NCBI GenBank assembly: GCA_029204225.1
Contig: CM055102.1
Location: 28,636,969-28,700,968 of the forward strand
Direction: 5' to 3'
DNA length: 64,000 nucleotides
Source: Diphasiastrum complanatum
Taxonomy: Eukaryota > Streptophyta > Lycopodiopsida > Lycopodiales > Lycopodiaceae
Shown piece by piece: positions 23,138 to 33,639 of the stretch; position 1 is the first letter of the stretch, and every line of letters starts with the position of its first letter. The translations under genes were made by a program, and so were the position numbers. A model generated the notes under the pieces. It worked only from the letters and a program-made list of their open reading frames with translations, ran no database searches and was not told the origin of the DNA.

Positions 23138-24622
23138 CTAAAAGTTTATTTCATCTTGGTACCCCTGAATACCAAGATTTAACTTACTTACCATAGTTTC
23201 CCATATTTTTTTGTCTTCACCCTTAGCTAATGAAACTATGTACCTATGCTGACTAGGTACTTCTGGTAGTTTAAGCTTTTTAACCAGGGTGTGGTTGATG
23301 AAATTATGGGTTGCCCCATCATCAACCATGACTCTTACTGACTGGTTACCAACTTTCCCATGCATACGTACTAGGTCATGCAGCCCAAAGCTGAAGGGTC
23401 TCGCTAGCATTGCAGAGGTGAGCTGGCAACAGTGTTCATGATCTTCATGATACACTTTGATCTCGGAAGCTGCTGAGTTACTGGGGAAACATACAGTCTG
23501 AACAAGATGAACTTGTTTTTTATCTTTTTTAGTGAAAGGCCCCTTGGGACACTGTCTGACTGTGTGTCCCTTGCCCATACACACAAAGCACAAACGTTCT
23601 TGTTTGGCTTTCTCAAAATCATCTGGTTTTAAGGGCTGTATGAGTGAAGGGCGTTTCTGAGGAGCTTCACCTTTAAATTTATCTTCTTTCTTTCTTTTTA
23701 AAAATTTCTTTTTAAATTGAAAGTCTTTCTGAGGAAGCTGCTCAGAAAGTGGTTGCTGTCTCGCTCTCTTCCTACCCACTGAATCATCATAGATTTGAGC
23801 ATATCTGAGAGCTTGCTCAAGGGTAGTAGGCGAGTTTCTCTGGACCTCTACTTTATATTCATCCTTGAGGCCACGGACAAATCCCCTGATTTTCTGATAG
23901 TCATCCATATTTTTAATCTTTAAAATTGCTTCTCGATACTGCGAGATATATTGGATGAGGGACTTGTCCATTACTGTTCTTTCCCAGGCTTCCCAGGCTC
24001 TATCAAGTTCATTCTCTGGTAGAAATTCTCTTAGGAAAGCTTCTTCAAAAGCTTTCCATGACCAGGGAGTTTGCCCAGTCTCCTGGAGATTTAACCACCA
24101 CTTATAGGCCATAGGCCCTAAAGAAAGACTGGCCTCAATTGCTTGCAAATGGTCAGGGGTCTGTTTAAGAGCATGAATGTTCTTCCATTTGCTGAGGAAG
24201 GTTTGTAGAATATCTGCATTTCTATCCTTCTCTTCCCCATTAAAAGTAGGAGGCTTTAAATCTTTAAAAACACTGGGGTGAGACCGTAAAGTCTCACCCG
24301 AAACTGATGGAAGTGGAGAAGGGGATAACTGAGAAGTGGAGGGAAGGCTTCCTTTCGCGGAGCTCAAAATCAAGTTTTTGAGTTCAGCGAACGAGTCGTC
24401 CACACTGGACTTGAAATTGGCTAATGCCAGCTTCAGTTCATCCACTTCTGTTACCAATTGGAGGAACTGCTCCTTGGTAACCAGTTCGTCGAGTTCTTCG
24501 GCGAACTGTTCCTGTTCTTCTACTTCCATGGGTTCCTTCCCTTTTCTGTAAGCCAAGGCTTCTGTTTCAAGTTCGTCGAAGCCTCTCTCCTGGGGTTGAT
24601 CAGGTCCCTGAGGAGTGGTCAT
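23138..24622 (-). CDS. Family-C gag and N-terminal protease (494 aa)
   Basis: Starts at an ATG (MTTPQGPDQPQERGFDELE). Residues about 45-85 are a Glu/Leu-rich likely coiled coil. The gag core covers about 120-290 (PPTFNGEEKDRNADILQTFL, AYKWWLNLQET, AFEEAFLREFLPEN, IRGFVRGLKDEYKVEVQ). A basic stretch (KKKFLKRKKEDKFK) precedes the CCHC knuckle CFVCMGKGHTVRQC. The retropepsin active site is VDDGATHNFINH, D-D-G-A where D-S-G-A is commoner. The frame stops at a TAG (23138-23140) and then continues open for 121 codons. The gag forms particles and binds RNA. Confidence 0.95.
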   Translation of the reverse strand: MTTPQGPDQPQERGFDELETEALAYRKGKEPMEVEEQEQFAEELDELVTKEQFLQLVTEVDELKLALANFKSSVDDSFAELKNLILSSAKGSLPSTSQLSPSPLPSVSGETLRSHPSVFKDLKPPTFNGEEKDRNADILQTFLSKWKNIHALKQTPDHLQAIEASLSLGPMAYKWWLNLQETGQTPWSWKAFEEAFLREFLPENELDRAWEAWERTVMDKSLIQYISQYREAILKIKNMDDYQKIRGFVRGLKDEYKVEVQRNSPTTLEQALRYAQIYDDSVGRKRARQQPLSEQLPQKDFQFKKKFLKRKKEDKFKGEAPQKRPSLIQPLKPDDFEKAKQERLCFVCMGKGHTVRQCPKGPFTKKDKKQVHLVQTVCFPSNSAASEIKVYHEDHEHCCQLTSAMLARPFSFGLHDLVRMHGKVGNQSVRVMVDDGATHNFINHTLVKKLKLPEVPSQHRYIVSLAKGEDKKIWETMVSKLNLGIQGYQDEINF

Positions 24623-25318
24623 CTTCGAAACTGAAAGAGAGCTACCTTAACTTCTGAAGGAAAAAAGTCTAAAAGACTAATTTACAACTGTACAAGGGAA
24701 AGGAAAGATGACTTAGCTGTTTCTGAGGACTGTACTTCCAAAGAAAGAATGAAGAGGAACCCTTTCAGCTCTTTTCCCCAAAATTTCAGACCTGCTGTTC
24801 CGAAAAATGCCAGTTTGAAGCTTCAAAACGGTGCTAAATTTCCCGGTTTTTTGATGATAGTAGCTCGCTGGTCTGATAGGAATCCTCTTACTCCAAATCT
24901 CTGACGTTGGGGCCCAAAAACTTGTTGAAAAACCAGATTTTCAGAAGTACTGGCAGCGCTGGCCCTGCTCCTCTTTTTTGGCTTCAAACTCGCTGAGAAC
25001 CAGTAAATTTTTCCCTAGAAATCGGATGTAGGTCTCTGACTGTACAGCGATGGAGGTGCTGGCTTCTTCCTACTCTAATTTCGCTGGGAAAACTATAGAG
25101 AATCCTCTCAACTCAGTGGGAAACAGCTGTTTTTTCAGCGAGTTACCTACACTTGGAATCTGACTCCTTGCTACTGTGATTTCTCAGTGGAAATCAGAAG
25201 TTTGAAGGCTGCTCCTACAGCGATCCTCCTCCTCTATTCCTCTCTGAGAATCTGAGAAACACTTCCTATCTTCTGATAGCTTTCTCTACTACTGTCCTGA
25301 ACTCCCTAGGATGGAGAT
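24623..25318 (-). other. Family-C untranslated leader
   Basis: About 700 bp between primer site and gag ATG. It lacks long frames and contains several copies of a motif like GCCAGCGCTG (on the plus strand GGCAGCGCTGGCCCTGC near 24953). The same motif recurs in the partial copy at 37475-38040 (CAGGGCCAGCGCTAG). This is where packaging and dimer signals would be; that role is inference. Confidence 0.7.
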
Positions 25319-25331
25319 GGCTCTGATACCA
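25319..25331 (-). other. Primer-binding site (tRNA-iMet)
   Basis: On the minus strand the 5' LTR end (GGATCTATTACA) is followed by one or two bases and then TGGTATCAGAGCC, complementary to the 3' end of plant initiator methionine tRNA, the most frequent primer of plant LTR retrotransposons. Confidence 0.95.
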
Positions 25332-25332
25332 G

Positions 25333-25690
25333 TGTAATAGATCCTAACACCACAGTAGGGCAAACACTAACTGATCCACCCAACCTTGCCTACTCCCTGA
25401 TATAGAGTAAGCCCCTCCTAGCCCAGTGTGAGGACTGGTAGCATGCAACTGCCAAGTGTCGGCCACGTGGCACTGACGTGGTCGACTACACGTCGGGACC
25501 CAACTGGGGGCCCTATCCTGCTGACAGGGTCCCTAGGCTGTGTTAGGCCCGCCATGGCTATGGACCGTGCTGGGGCACACTACTCACACTGTCTTGCCCT
25601 GTTGGTCATGTACGCTGGACACGACCCTGACTGTGGTATCTGACCTATGTGTGTTCTCTAGGGTTCGGCACTGGTTACGAGCTCGTAACA
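25333..25690 (-). repeat. 5' LTR of family-C element
   Basis: 358 bp, TG...CA ends, three differences from the 3' LTR (near plus positions 25440, 25487 and 25561). It should carry the promoter of the element; I could not place the transcription start. Confidence 0.95.
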
Positions 25691-25840
25691 GAAACTGTGT
25701 CATTTGTCAGGCAGCTGATGATATTGATCTCTCTCTTTAGCCTCCTTAATCTCTCTCTTTCCTGCTTTCTAGGGTTAAGTCTTGCTTATGTGATGCTTTC
25801 ATAGCTTAGCTCTAGATCAGTTGTGGCTCTATTAGTAACT
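25691..25840 (+). repeat. LTR of chromovirus B, right part
   Basis: Begins with the second GAAAC copy and continues GAAACTGTGTCATTTGTCAG, matching the reverse complement of 690-870 up to GGCTCTATTAGTAACT. Beyond that the two LTR copies diverge, so the LTR ends at about 25840. With 19196-19478 it makes an LTR of about 430 bp. Confidence 0.85.
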
Positions 25841-27480
25841 GTCTCTCATGTTTTGATCTCAGCATGCAAGACAACCAAATAGGTTTATGCCTTGTTCCTC
25901 TACTTTTTCGTTTAGATTCATGGTCGTTGTTGTTTATCCTGACCTGTCTATTCCATTAACGTTTGCTTTTTGTATGGAAATGAAAGTACTCAATCTAGAA
26001 TCAACAAATGAGTTATAAACTTGTGAAATAGCACCCTTCTAAGCCGCATATTTGTAGCGAACTAATAGGTTGCCACATAGCCTAGACTGGTTTCTTGGTG
26101 TCATTTGCCACAAAGCATGAAATACCCATTTCACTATTGTATTGGGAGTTTGTGAAATTGCACGTTCGTAGTAAATTCACCATAAAAATCTTTCAAAAAA
26201 ATAGAAACAATTCATTACAAATCTAACATTGTTATTGATTAACACAAATGGTTCAGGTAGCAATATTCTAAGCGAGAATGTCATGGTTTTGTATTCCGTC
26301 AAAATGACTAGATTTGTGGTAATTTGTAAAAATATTTAAATTTTCCCAAGAGCTTGTATTACTTGTAAATTTGCATTTGTTAGTTTGCAATTTGTAGTAC
26401 ACATAGTTGCACCGGAATGGCATTTTGGAACTTTAGAACACTGTCAAAAAAAAAACCTGAATTTTTTTTGTTGTAGCCCGTGAAGGCCCATTTTCAACGC
26501 ACTTTTTGGAGAGAAGAAAAGCTTGTGGAGAGAGGAATAGGAGGCCAAATGGGTAGTGTGAGCACTTGTGTGAAGGCCATGATGAGTGGAAGGTGATTGT
26601 AGCACGTAGAAGTGGGCAATATGACTACGTGGAGATTTGCAAGCAAAGCAACTTCTTGAAGCTTTTTTTCCTTGCTTTGTTTGGAGGCCATAGTGCAAAC
26701 TTTTGAGTGATTCCTATTGCTAAGAATAGGTCGTAGGGTTGCTTGTTTGCAACACGGAGATGAGGATCATAGCACGCTTGCTTGGTTTGACTAGGACGGA
26801 AAGGTGAAACCATGTGCATTGCCCCATGTGTGCCAGTTCCTACACCTGAGCAAGAGTGCCTACTGAGCTCATATTGAGGAGCAGCAGCGATTGGGTCCAG
26901 GGTACAAATTGGTAGGCAGCTAGGTTCTGTTAGCACAGGATCAGGGTATCAGGGGCTAGAAGTAGTAGTGCAAGGCCATCATGACCTAATTCATCAGTAG
27001 CAAGCCCATCACGGCCTCCATCAGTAGCATCAGCAGGGCCATCACGACCTAGTCCATCAGTAGGAGGGCCGTCACGGACTTCATCAGCAGAGTCAGGCCC
27101 ATCAAGCCACCATTAGTAGCGACAATAGGGCCATCATCTCCAGGAAAGGCTTTTCCATCAGGGGAGTCAGTTGGGGGAGGGCCTACTGAGGGTAGTGGCC
27201 CAGATTTAGCAGAGGTAGCAGTTCCTATGGCAGCTATGGGAGGTGTTGGGGAGAGAGAACAGGGTGGAGCACATGCATGCCCTAGAGTCAGGCCATGACC
27301 ACATGCACCTACACAAGACAAGGCGGGCAGATGTCAACAAACCACAGTGCTTGCAAGGTGGAAGCAGACACACCATGAGGCAACCACTAGACTTACACGT
27401 TAGTATTTTTTACAGTGGATACCTTGTATTTGCCTTGGCCGACACCAACATCTTCCGTGACAAGATGAGGGAGGTTTAGC
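25841..27480. other. Unassigned, with an irregular minisatellite
   Basis: No gene recognised. At about 26965-27110 a loose repeat of around 30 bp recurs, built on CCATCA(C/T)GACCT and CATCAGTAGC units. It keeps several short frames open by chance. Confidence 0.4.
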
Positions 27481-27813
27481 GATGCCACTTGGAGACCCCT
27501 GTTGCACACAAGCTCACAAACCCTAAGTTAATACACAGAATTACCCAGCAAATCCGTCACTTTATTAATCTCAAGCAAATGTACATAGATCAACAAGCAA
27601 ACATGAGAGCTCTGTTGCAAGTCTCCTCCCAACCATAGCTACATAGGAATACCATAATCATAATGAGGAATGCCTGACAAGGCTCACCCTATATCCCCTC
27701 AAGCACCCCTTAACCCTGACACATCCTGACGTCGACACATGGCAAACTCCATGCACAGCCGACACTTGCCACTTGGCAGTACCCTGACACATAGGCAAGC
27801 TAGTAGGTGGACA

Positions 27814-27975
27814 GTCTGACACGTGTCACTCATGCATTGGACCAAGTGTCCCAATGAGCATATGACACATGTCCTGTTGGCCCGTCCATTGACCGTCTGA
27901 CAAGTGTCACTCATGCACTGGACCAAGTGTCCCAGTGAGCATGTGACACGTGTCACGTTGACCAGTCAACCCTTC
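27814..27975. repeat. Two 81-bp tandem units, each an imperfect palindrome
   Basis: Units start at 27814 and 27895 with GTCTGACA-GTGTCACTCATG. Within each, the left half (GACACGTGTCACTCATGC) is mirrored by the right half (CAATGAGCATATGACACATGT in the first unit), so each can fold as a hairpin. ACGTGTC cores, the type bound by plant bZIP factors, occur at the outer ends. It may be part of a gypsy LTR; no partner LTR was found. Confidence 0.65.
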
Positions 27976-28213
27976 CTACTTTTTTGGAGGTCAGTCCAGC
28001 AGACTCTCATGAGACCCAGTACCCCCTTGGCCATCTCGTATTTAGTCACTATAACAAATATTTACATTGCAATTTACAATTGTCTCCACAGGCCGGTGAC
28101 TTAGCCATTTACAATTTAATAATTACAATTTACCATACATTGGGCAAAGGGATTCAAAGTACATGTGACAACCCCACACACGCGAGGCTCTTTCAAAAGG
28201 GTATGTTGTTTAG

Positions 28214-30860
28214 TTGCTCTATGGTTTTGATTGTTTAATCCTAAAATTGCCCTTTGTTGTTTTGCTAGGTACTATGTCGACCTCAAAGTACAATCTTCAT
28301 TCAAGTTGGCAAGATCTTATGCAATTTTTTGTGATCAGTGAAGACATTGTGGATGATGTACATGTCAACATTGATGTTGAACCCACCCCGATCATAGAAT
28401 ATCTTGGAAGTGGTCTTGGGACCGTGGGTCTCTTTAGAGAAGGAGCCGATCGAGGAAAGGGGTCATGGCATCCGTACTGACAGCAAGATAATACAAATAG
28501 ATGTCTTGCAAGATTTCATATCTACATTCCAAGTCTGCAAAATCTCTCCTCCATCAATTCCTCTTTATTGCATTGTTCACATGATGAGATGGAAGTATTG
28601 CAATGGGGCTCGATGTGGCAAGAAGTGAATTGAGAATTGGTGCATAGCTTAGAATGGAGGGATCTGTCCAACAAAAAATTTCTCGTGTGGGATGACAACC
28701 ATTGTGTCACAGCGTGGATGTCAAAAATCAGTAAAATGGTTGACTCTTGTAGATATTCCGTAACAAATCGTTTGCATGTAATCTCTCAATTTATATCCAT
28801 TCTTTGTGTGTACATAAAAGTCGACTGCACCTTTTTCGAAATGCGCAAAGCACAAGAGGGCGAACTTATATTGGCACTCCAATCCATCAACAAGTTTTCC
28901 ATATTCCGTTACCTATTATGGAAAAATTCTAAGTTTATAAATGCTTCTTGGTTTTTAAGAGGAGGCTCGAACATGGGGCCAAAGAAACTTTGGATGACAA
29001 GCTGCGAGCCAACCCCATAGTTAAGTTTATAAATGACTAACTTCCATGTTGAATGCTTTTAGATTGACTAGGGTGCTTGTACCTCACATGTTGGCCCACA
29101 ATATTCTCATGATGCAAAAGTTCGGTGTTTCCAACAAGGGAACCCTACTTAAGCATTTACCTACAGAAGACAGAGGTTGGATAGAGTCAAAAATGAAAAG
29201 GGAGAGAAGAGGCAATGCTCACAAGGCATGGTACAATGTGTCTATGGCTGTCCTTGCTCAACTCATATATAGTGCATCTTGCCTTGCTAAACTTACACAA
29301 TTTATCTTCACACAGATCATTACTTTAGTTTATCACTCTATTATTATCGTACATAAAACTTGGGATGAGTTAGAAGGATGGTCGAAGATGCCACTTGGAG
29401 GATTGATAGAGAAAACTTGTTGGTAAATAAACGCCACCTTCAATATAAAACCACTATGAAGGTGTGTTATATTCTTCTCCCATATCCTTTTAGATTTTTT
29501 TAAGGGTCACAATAGCTACTTAGTTATTATTTGAGTCCAGTTTCTTGCCACCCTTGCCAATAGCTGAAGATTTTTTCACATCATATACGATTTGGACTGG
29601 AATTACAGGGGTTGTTTGGTGGTCACTCAAGACTATGTGTTTCTAGAAAGAAAGGAGTGGTTGCATGGCTAGCGGGTGACAAGCAACAAAGGAATGCTCT
29701 TGGAATCCCTTCGGACAACATAGGCTTTCGTCAATACATGGCAAAAGAAGTGTACTGGTGGTAGATGAATGAAATGGCCAAGTGAATTGTTGCAAGATTA
29801 CCATTAGAGGAAGGCGATTCTCCTCTTCTACATGGAGATGAGATCTTTTTCAAGAAGCAGGGCAAATTTCACTTACACCTTGCTTTTCCAAACTTACAAA
29901 AGGACGTGAAGAATTCAACCACAAAAGAAAAGTAACCACGATTTCTTTTTTTGCAAAGAGGCTGGTGTAGAGGTTTGCCATCACAAATATTCATTGCTAA
30001 TATTTTTGTGTTCAATTTCCACCTAGACTATGATCAACTAAAATTGTGTACTTTTTTTATATGGTTGCTCTCTCTAATTGAAGGTGAGGCCATATCTAAA
30101 TTCGCCAATTGAAGTTTCAGAATGGTTGGTATTGCGTGTACCTTGCCAATTGGACAAATAGAGACATATCGGCTTTGGAAAGAAAAATGTGTCCATGGTG
30201 GCTTGATTATCCAGAAGGACAAGTGTAGCTTTCTAAAAAAGTAAAGTATGCCCAAAGGCAAGCTATACACAGGGCAAGACAGCCAATACAAAAATTCCTC
30301 ATCAAGGCTCAGCTTCAAAGACTCGAGTAACCTGGGCCAATGCTGGATGAGAACTAAGAGCAAAATGGGCTATGGATTTGCAAGACATGGAAAAGTCAGA
30401 TTCATTGTGAGTGTTATCAGATGACACACTTCTTGTTGAGGAGGACTCCCAAGAAGAGGATGTCAGGAATCCTTGTAATACTATATTTTTGAGCCTATTG
30501 TATTTTAATATGCTTGTAAGTCATTTTCTTTGGAATGTTTTGCCATGTTTGATTATGATTTATGAAGTTACTTGGGCTTCAAGGGTTGATGTATGTAAGG
30601 TTGCCAAGAAGAAGTAGCTCATTTAAAAATCTCAAAATATTTAGCTCGCATTATCTTGTTCTTGAGATGACCATATATAAGATCCCAGCTACTGCTGCTG
30701 CCATGCTTGTTTGGGCAAACTTCTCCACTTCACTCAATGTGATGCAATATGGAGACAAGCTGATTGTTCCCACGTGTAACATGTTGTCTTCAGACCTTGT
30801 CTCGACTAATCTACAAATGGGCAAGACATGTGGAAAATTATGGATGGTTCGTTAGCACAT
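28214..30860 (+). pseudogene. Unidentified decayed coding region
   Basis: Plus-strand frames read like former protein sequence in consecutive blocks: STSKYNLHSSWQDLMQFFVI (28276), LEWRDLSNKKFLVWDDNHCV (about 28645-28705) followed by RLHVISQFISILCVYIKVDC, LLKHLPTEDRGWIESKMKRE (29150), RKKGVVAWLAGDKQQRNALG (about 29650), and GWYCVYLANWTNRDISALER with KMCPWWLDYPEGQV (about 30125-30225). Composition is that of a real protein with many charged and aromatic residues, but stops and frame changes are frequent. I do not recognise the family. It could be a dead host gene copy or an unfamiliar transposon protein. Confidence 0.4.
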
Positions 30861-31469
30861 GCATCTCTGAGCAGTTTCCGAACACATACTCTCTTATTAA
30901 GGCATCTGGTTTCTGACTCCACCATTGCTTGAATATGTTTAGCTAAGACGGTTATGGTAGACGAGATCCTTAGGAAAAGGTACAAAGTGGTACTTTTGCA
31001 GAAGTTTACTTGGTCAGACATTGACATCGTTTTAAATCACTAATTCACAAGTGGTCCTTCGTCTCATGGATAATTTGGTGAATTTTAGATGTGATTTACT
31101 TGGTTACGCCTTGCATGGATCATGAAAAAGTCAGCATCAACAAAAAATGAGGGTTAAATGGTATTCATTTAACCCTCATCAAACATTAAACATCTTGAGA
31201 AAAGCAAGTTTTGCTTACATCGCTCGAAACACATAGGGGGACCAAGGTTTGGACCCCGAGAGCCTAGATAACCAATTTGCCAATTTTGGCCAGTTACTAG
31301 CGCTTTTATAAACTTCCCCGGCCATTGACAACACCTTTGTAGGCCATAGTAAGCAAAATTATATTGCTAACCGAATACGAAACATGAAAGGCAACCTAAA
31401 AAGGACCACGATAGCATTGATATGGCCTTCTAGGAGTCAAATTTCAAGAATGTCAAATTTTGCCAATAG

Positions 31470-31479
31470 ATTGAAGCAA
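31470..31479. other. Target duplication of foldback element, left
   Basis: ATTGAAGCAA precedes the foldback element and ATTGAAGTAA follows it at 31708-31717. The sibling monomer near 32423 has a single ATTGAAGTAA at the same place, the empty site. Confidence 0.8.
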
Positions 31480-31707
31480 GGTTACAAGACGATTCGGGCC
31501 GATTCGACTGGTTCGAACCGATTCGAACCGGCCAAGCTGGTTCGAACTGGCCAGGCTGGTTTGAACCTGAAAATGGTTCGAACCGGAAAAAAAAAATTCC
31601 AAAACGTTTTTTGGCTCTTTTTTTTCCCCCGGTTCGAACCGGCTCCGAATGGTTCGAACGGTTCGAACAGTTCGAGGTTCGAACCGCGATTCGTGCAACT
31701 ATGGATC
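31480..31707. mobile_element. Foldback/MITE-like element of GGTTCGAACC palindromes
   Basis: A 228-bp insertion inside one array monomer. It is built from about eight complete or near copies of the 10-bp palindrome GGTTCGAACC, and the whole forms an imperfect inverted repeat centred on AAAACGTTTT at about 31602-31611: GGTTCGAACCGG plus an A run on the left, a T run plus GGTTCGAACCGG on the right. Ends are weakly inverted (GTTACA..CGATTCG and GTTGCA.CGAATCG). The flanking 10-bp duplication is of the length made by Mutator-like transposases. It encodes nothing and would need a transposase in trans. Confidence 0.75.
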
Positions 31708-33480
31708 ATTGAAGTAAAACAAACTCTACGACACTGTTCTGGCCTAAAACCGTTGATTGATGACAAAATTATGTTACCAAAGTCAGCCTTAGAAAACACT
31801 ATAAGGGAACGTCACTTGGAACACACACAAGAATACGGGTTTGGACCCGGGGACTCGGGAGCCTAGAAGGCCATACTAACAATTTTACCAAATTATTATA
31901 GCCCCGGCCGTTGACATACCTTTTCAGGCACAATAAGCAAAATTACCCTATTGATAAAATATGATATCAAAAAGCCACCTTAAAAGGAGTACTTTTATAA
32001 TATCAATGAGATAGGGTCCATACGGTCTTTCGGGAGTCAAATTTCAAGACTGCAAGATCCTGCCGCTAGATTAAAGTGAAGCAAACTCTACAACACTAAC
32101 CCAACCTAGGCCCACCAAGTCATTACAAGTTATATGTTGCCATAGTTAGCCCTAAAAAGCACTATAAAGGAACATCGCTCAGAACAAGCATTTGAACCTG
32201 AGGAGCGTAGATGGCCATACTGCCAATTTCAACAAGTTTTATAGGAAACTTCCTTGGCCATTGACAATACCTTTTCTGGCCACAGTAAGCAAAATCACCC
32301 TATTGACTGAATACGAAATATAAAAGCCACCTAGAAAGGACCACTTTTATAGTATTAGTAGTGAGATAGGATCGATATAGCCTTTCCGTAGTCAAATTTC
32401 AAGACCGTCAAATCCTACCAATAGATTGAAGTAAAACAAACTCTACGACGCCAATTTGGACTAAAACCATTAATTCATGACAAAGTTAAATGCCACCAAC
32501 GTTAGCCTTAAAAAGCATTATAAGGGAGCATCACTCGAAACATGTACAAGACCAAGGGGTGTGGACACGGGGAGCCTAAAAGGTCATACTACTAATTTTG
32601 GCAAGCTACTATAGCCTTTATAAACTTCCCTTACCATTGACAATACCTTTTCAGGCGACAATGAGCATAATCACTTTGTTGACTGAATACAAAATGGAAA
32701 ACCCACCTAAAAAAGGACCACTCTATAGTATCAGTGAGATAGTGTCCATATGGGATTTAAGGAGTCAGATTTTAAGACAGTCAAATTTCAAGACCATCAA
32801 TTTGTGCTACCCTTGAAACATTGATCATAATAATATTGAGGTGATGAAAAAGCTCATCTGACAAAAGAACACTGGAACTTCAGAAGAAAAAAGCCAAATT
32901 GTTTTTTCCTGCCCTTATGATTTGTATTGGGTAAAGTAAACGTTTTGACTTGGGAGGATAACAAACTTGGAGGGAGAGAGAATTAAAATCAAGTGAAAAA
33001 TTGACATGACACCACTATCAACTGGAAATCAATATGATGATGTCAAAATAATCATTATACCAAATTTCTCTACATATAATCTTCCTAATAAATAAGCTAT
33101 AGATTAACTTATGCTTTCCTTTTGAATCCCTGCATCTATACTTGTGTCTTAGAAAGCCACAGAAACCTAACAAAATAAAAAAAGAATTACCCATGCTTCA
33201 TATTAGCCACAAATCAAAATCCATAAACATGTGTACTTTTTGTGTTATTGTTTAAATTTGAAGCTTCCATTTATCAAGCTAATTTGAAAGGAATATAAGC
33301 AAAACTTTCATTAAAAAGAAAGATATTGTGAGTCTCTAGTCATGTAAAATAACCATCAAAAGTAGATTCCAAATTCTGTAACATATTGAGAGACAGCAAG
33401 CCAAAAGTATTGGCTACTCTAAGACGTGTACATCAGTTGGCATGAAGATTCAAGTTACAAGAGGATGGGTCATAACTTAC

Positions 33481-33624
33481 AAACCATTTATAAAGCCATG
33501 ATACCCCATCATGTAAATCAATATCCAACTCTTCCAAGTAAGTTTCACATTTTGATACATCCAAAATCAATGTTCCATTATCTTCTTCAATAGCAAAATC
33601 AACCCCTGCTTTTCCACCTCTCAC
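33481..33624 (-). CDS. BPI/LBP-like protein, second exon
   Basis: The minus strand reads DFAIEEDNGTLILDVSKC, then ELDIDLHDGVSWLYKWF, matching the family stretch 'GSLKL-L-CGCYV-DI-I-L-GGASWLYQG'. The donor is a perfect GTAAGT right after TTT at 33480. Two acceptors are possible: GTGATAG ending at 33625 (144-bp exon, phase 0, pairs with the GTGGGT donor of exon 1), or AAAAGCAG ending at 33606 (125-bp exon, phase 1). The first fits the phase of exon 1 best. No internal damage. This exon lies about 7.8 kb from exon 1. Confidence 0.8.
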
Positions 33625-33639
33625 CTATCACCACAATTA

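Larger units (their letters stand above)
19479..25690 (-). mobile_element. Complete Ty3/gypsy chromovirus, family C (6212 bp)
   Basis: A full-length element on the minus strand: 5' LTR (25333-25690), primer site, leader, gag (24622 down), protease, RT, RNase H, integrase, chromodomain, purine tract and 3' LTR (19479-19836), flanked by GAAAC duplications. The LTRs are both 358 bp and I count three differences, about 99.2% identity, so insertion was recent. An in-frame TAG at the protease end and one frameshift before RT would prevent normal translation of the polyprotein unless bypassed. It is inserted in the LTR of chromovirus B. Confidence 0.95.
31210..32810. repeat. Tandem array, about 350-375-bp monomers
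   Basis: A conserved block with CCATTGACAAYACCTTT followed by AGCAAAATYA recurs at 31321, 31907, 32257 and 32633. The spacings are 586, 350 and 376; subtracting the 228-bp insertion and its 10-bp duplication from the first gives 348. Other shared blocks include GGAGTCAAATTTCAAGA and GAAGTAAAACAAACTCTACG. About four and a half diverged copies are present. The array sits in the BPI intron region and has no coding capacity. Confidence 0.8.

Noticed and set aside
31482-31799. Minus-strand frame with repeated RFEP/SNRFEP units as a repeat protein
   Set aside because: The period comes from the palindromic DNA array; it is open on both strands for that reason and disrupts at the element edges.
31450-31800. 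GGTTCGAACC repeats as a tRNA gene or tRNA-derived SINE (B-box match)
   Set aside because: No A-box, no acceptor stem or anticodon arm can be built; the motif is simply a repeated palindrome inside a foldback structure.
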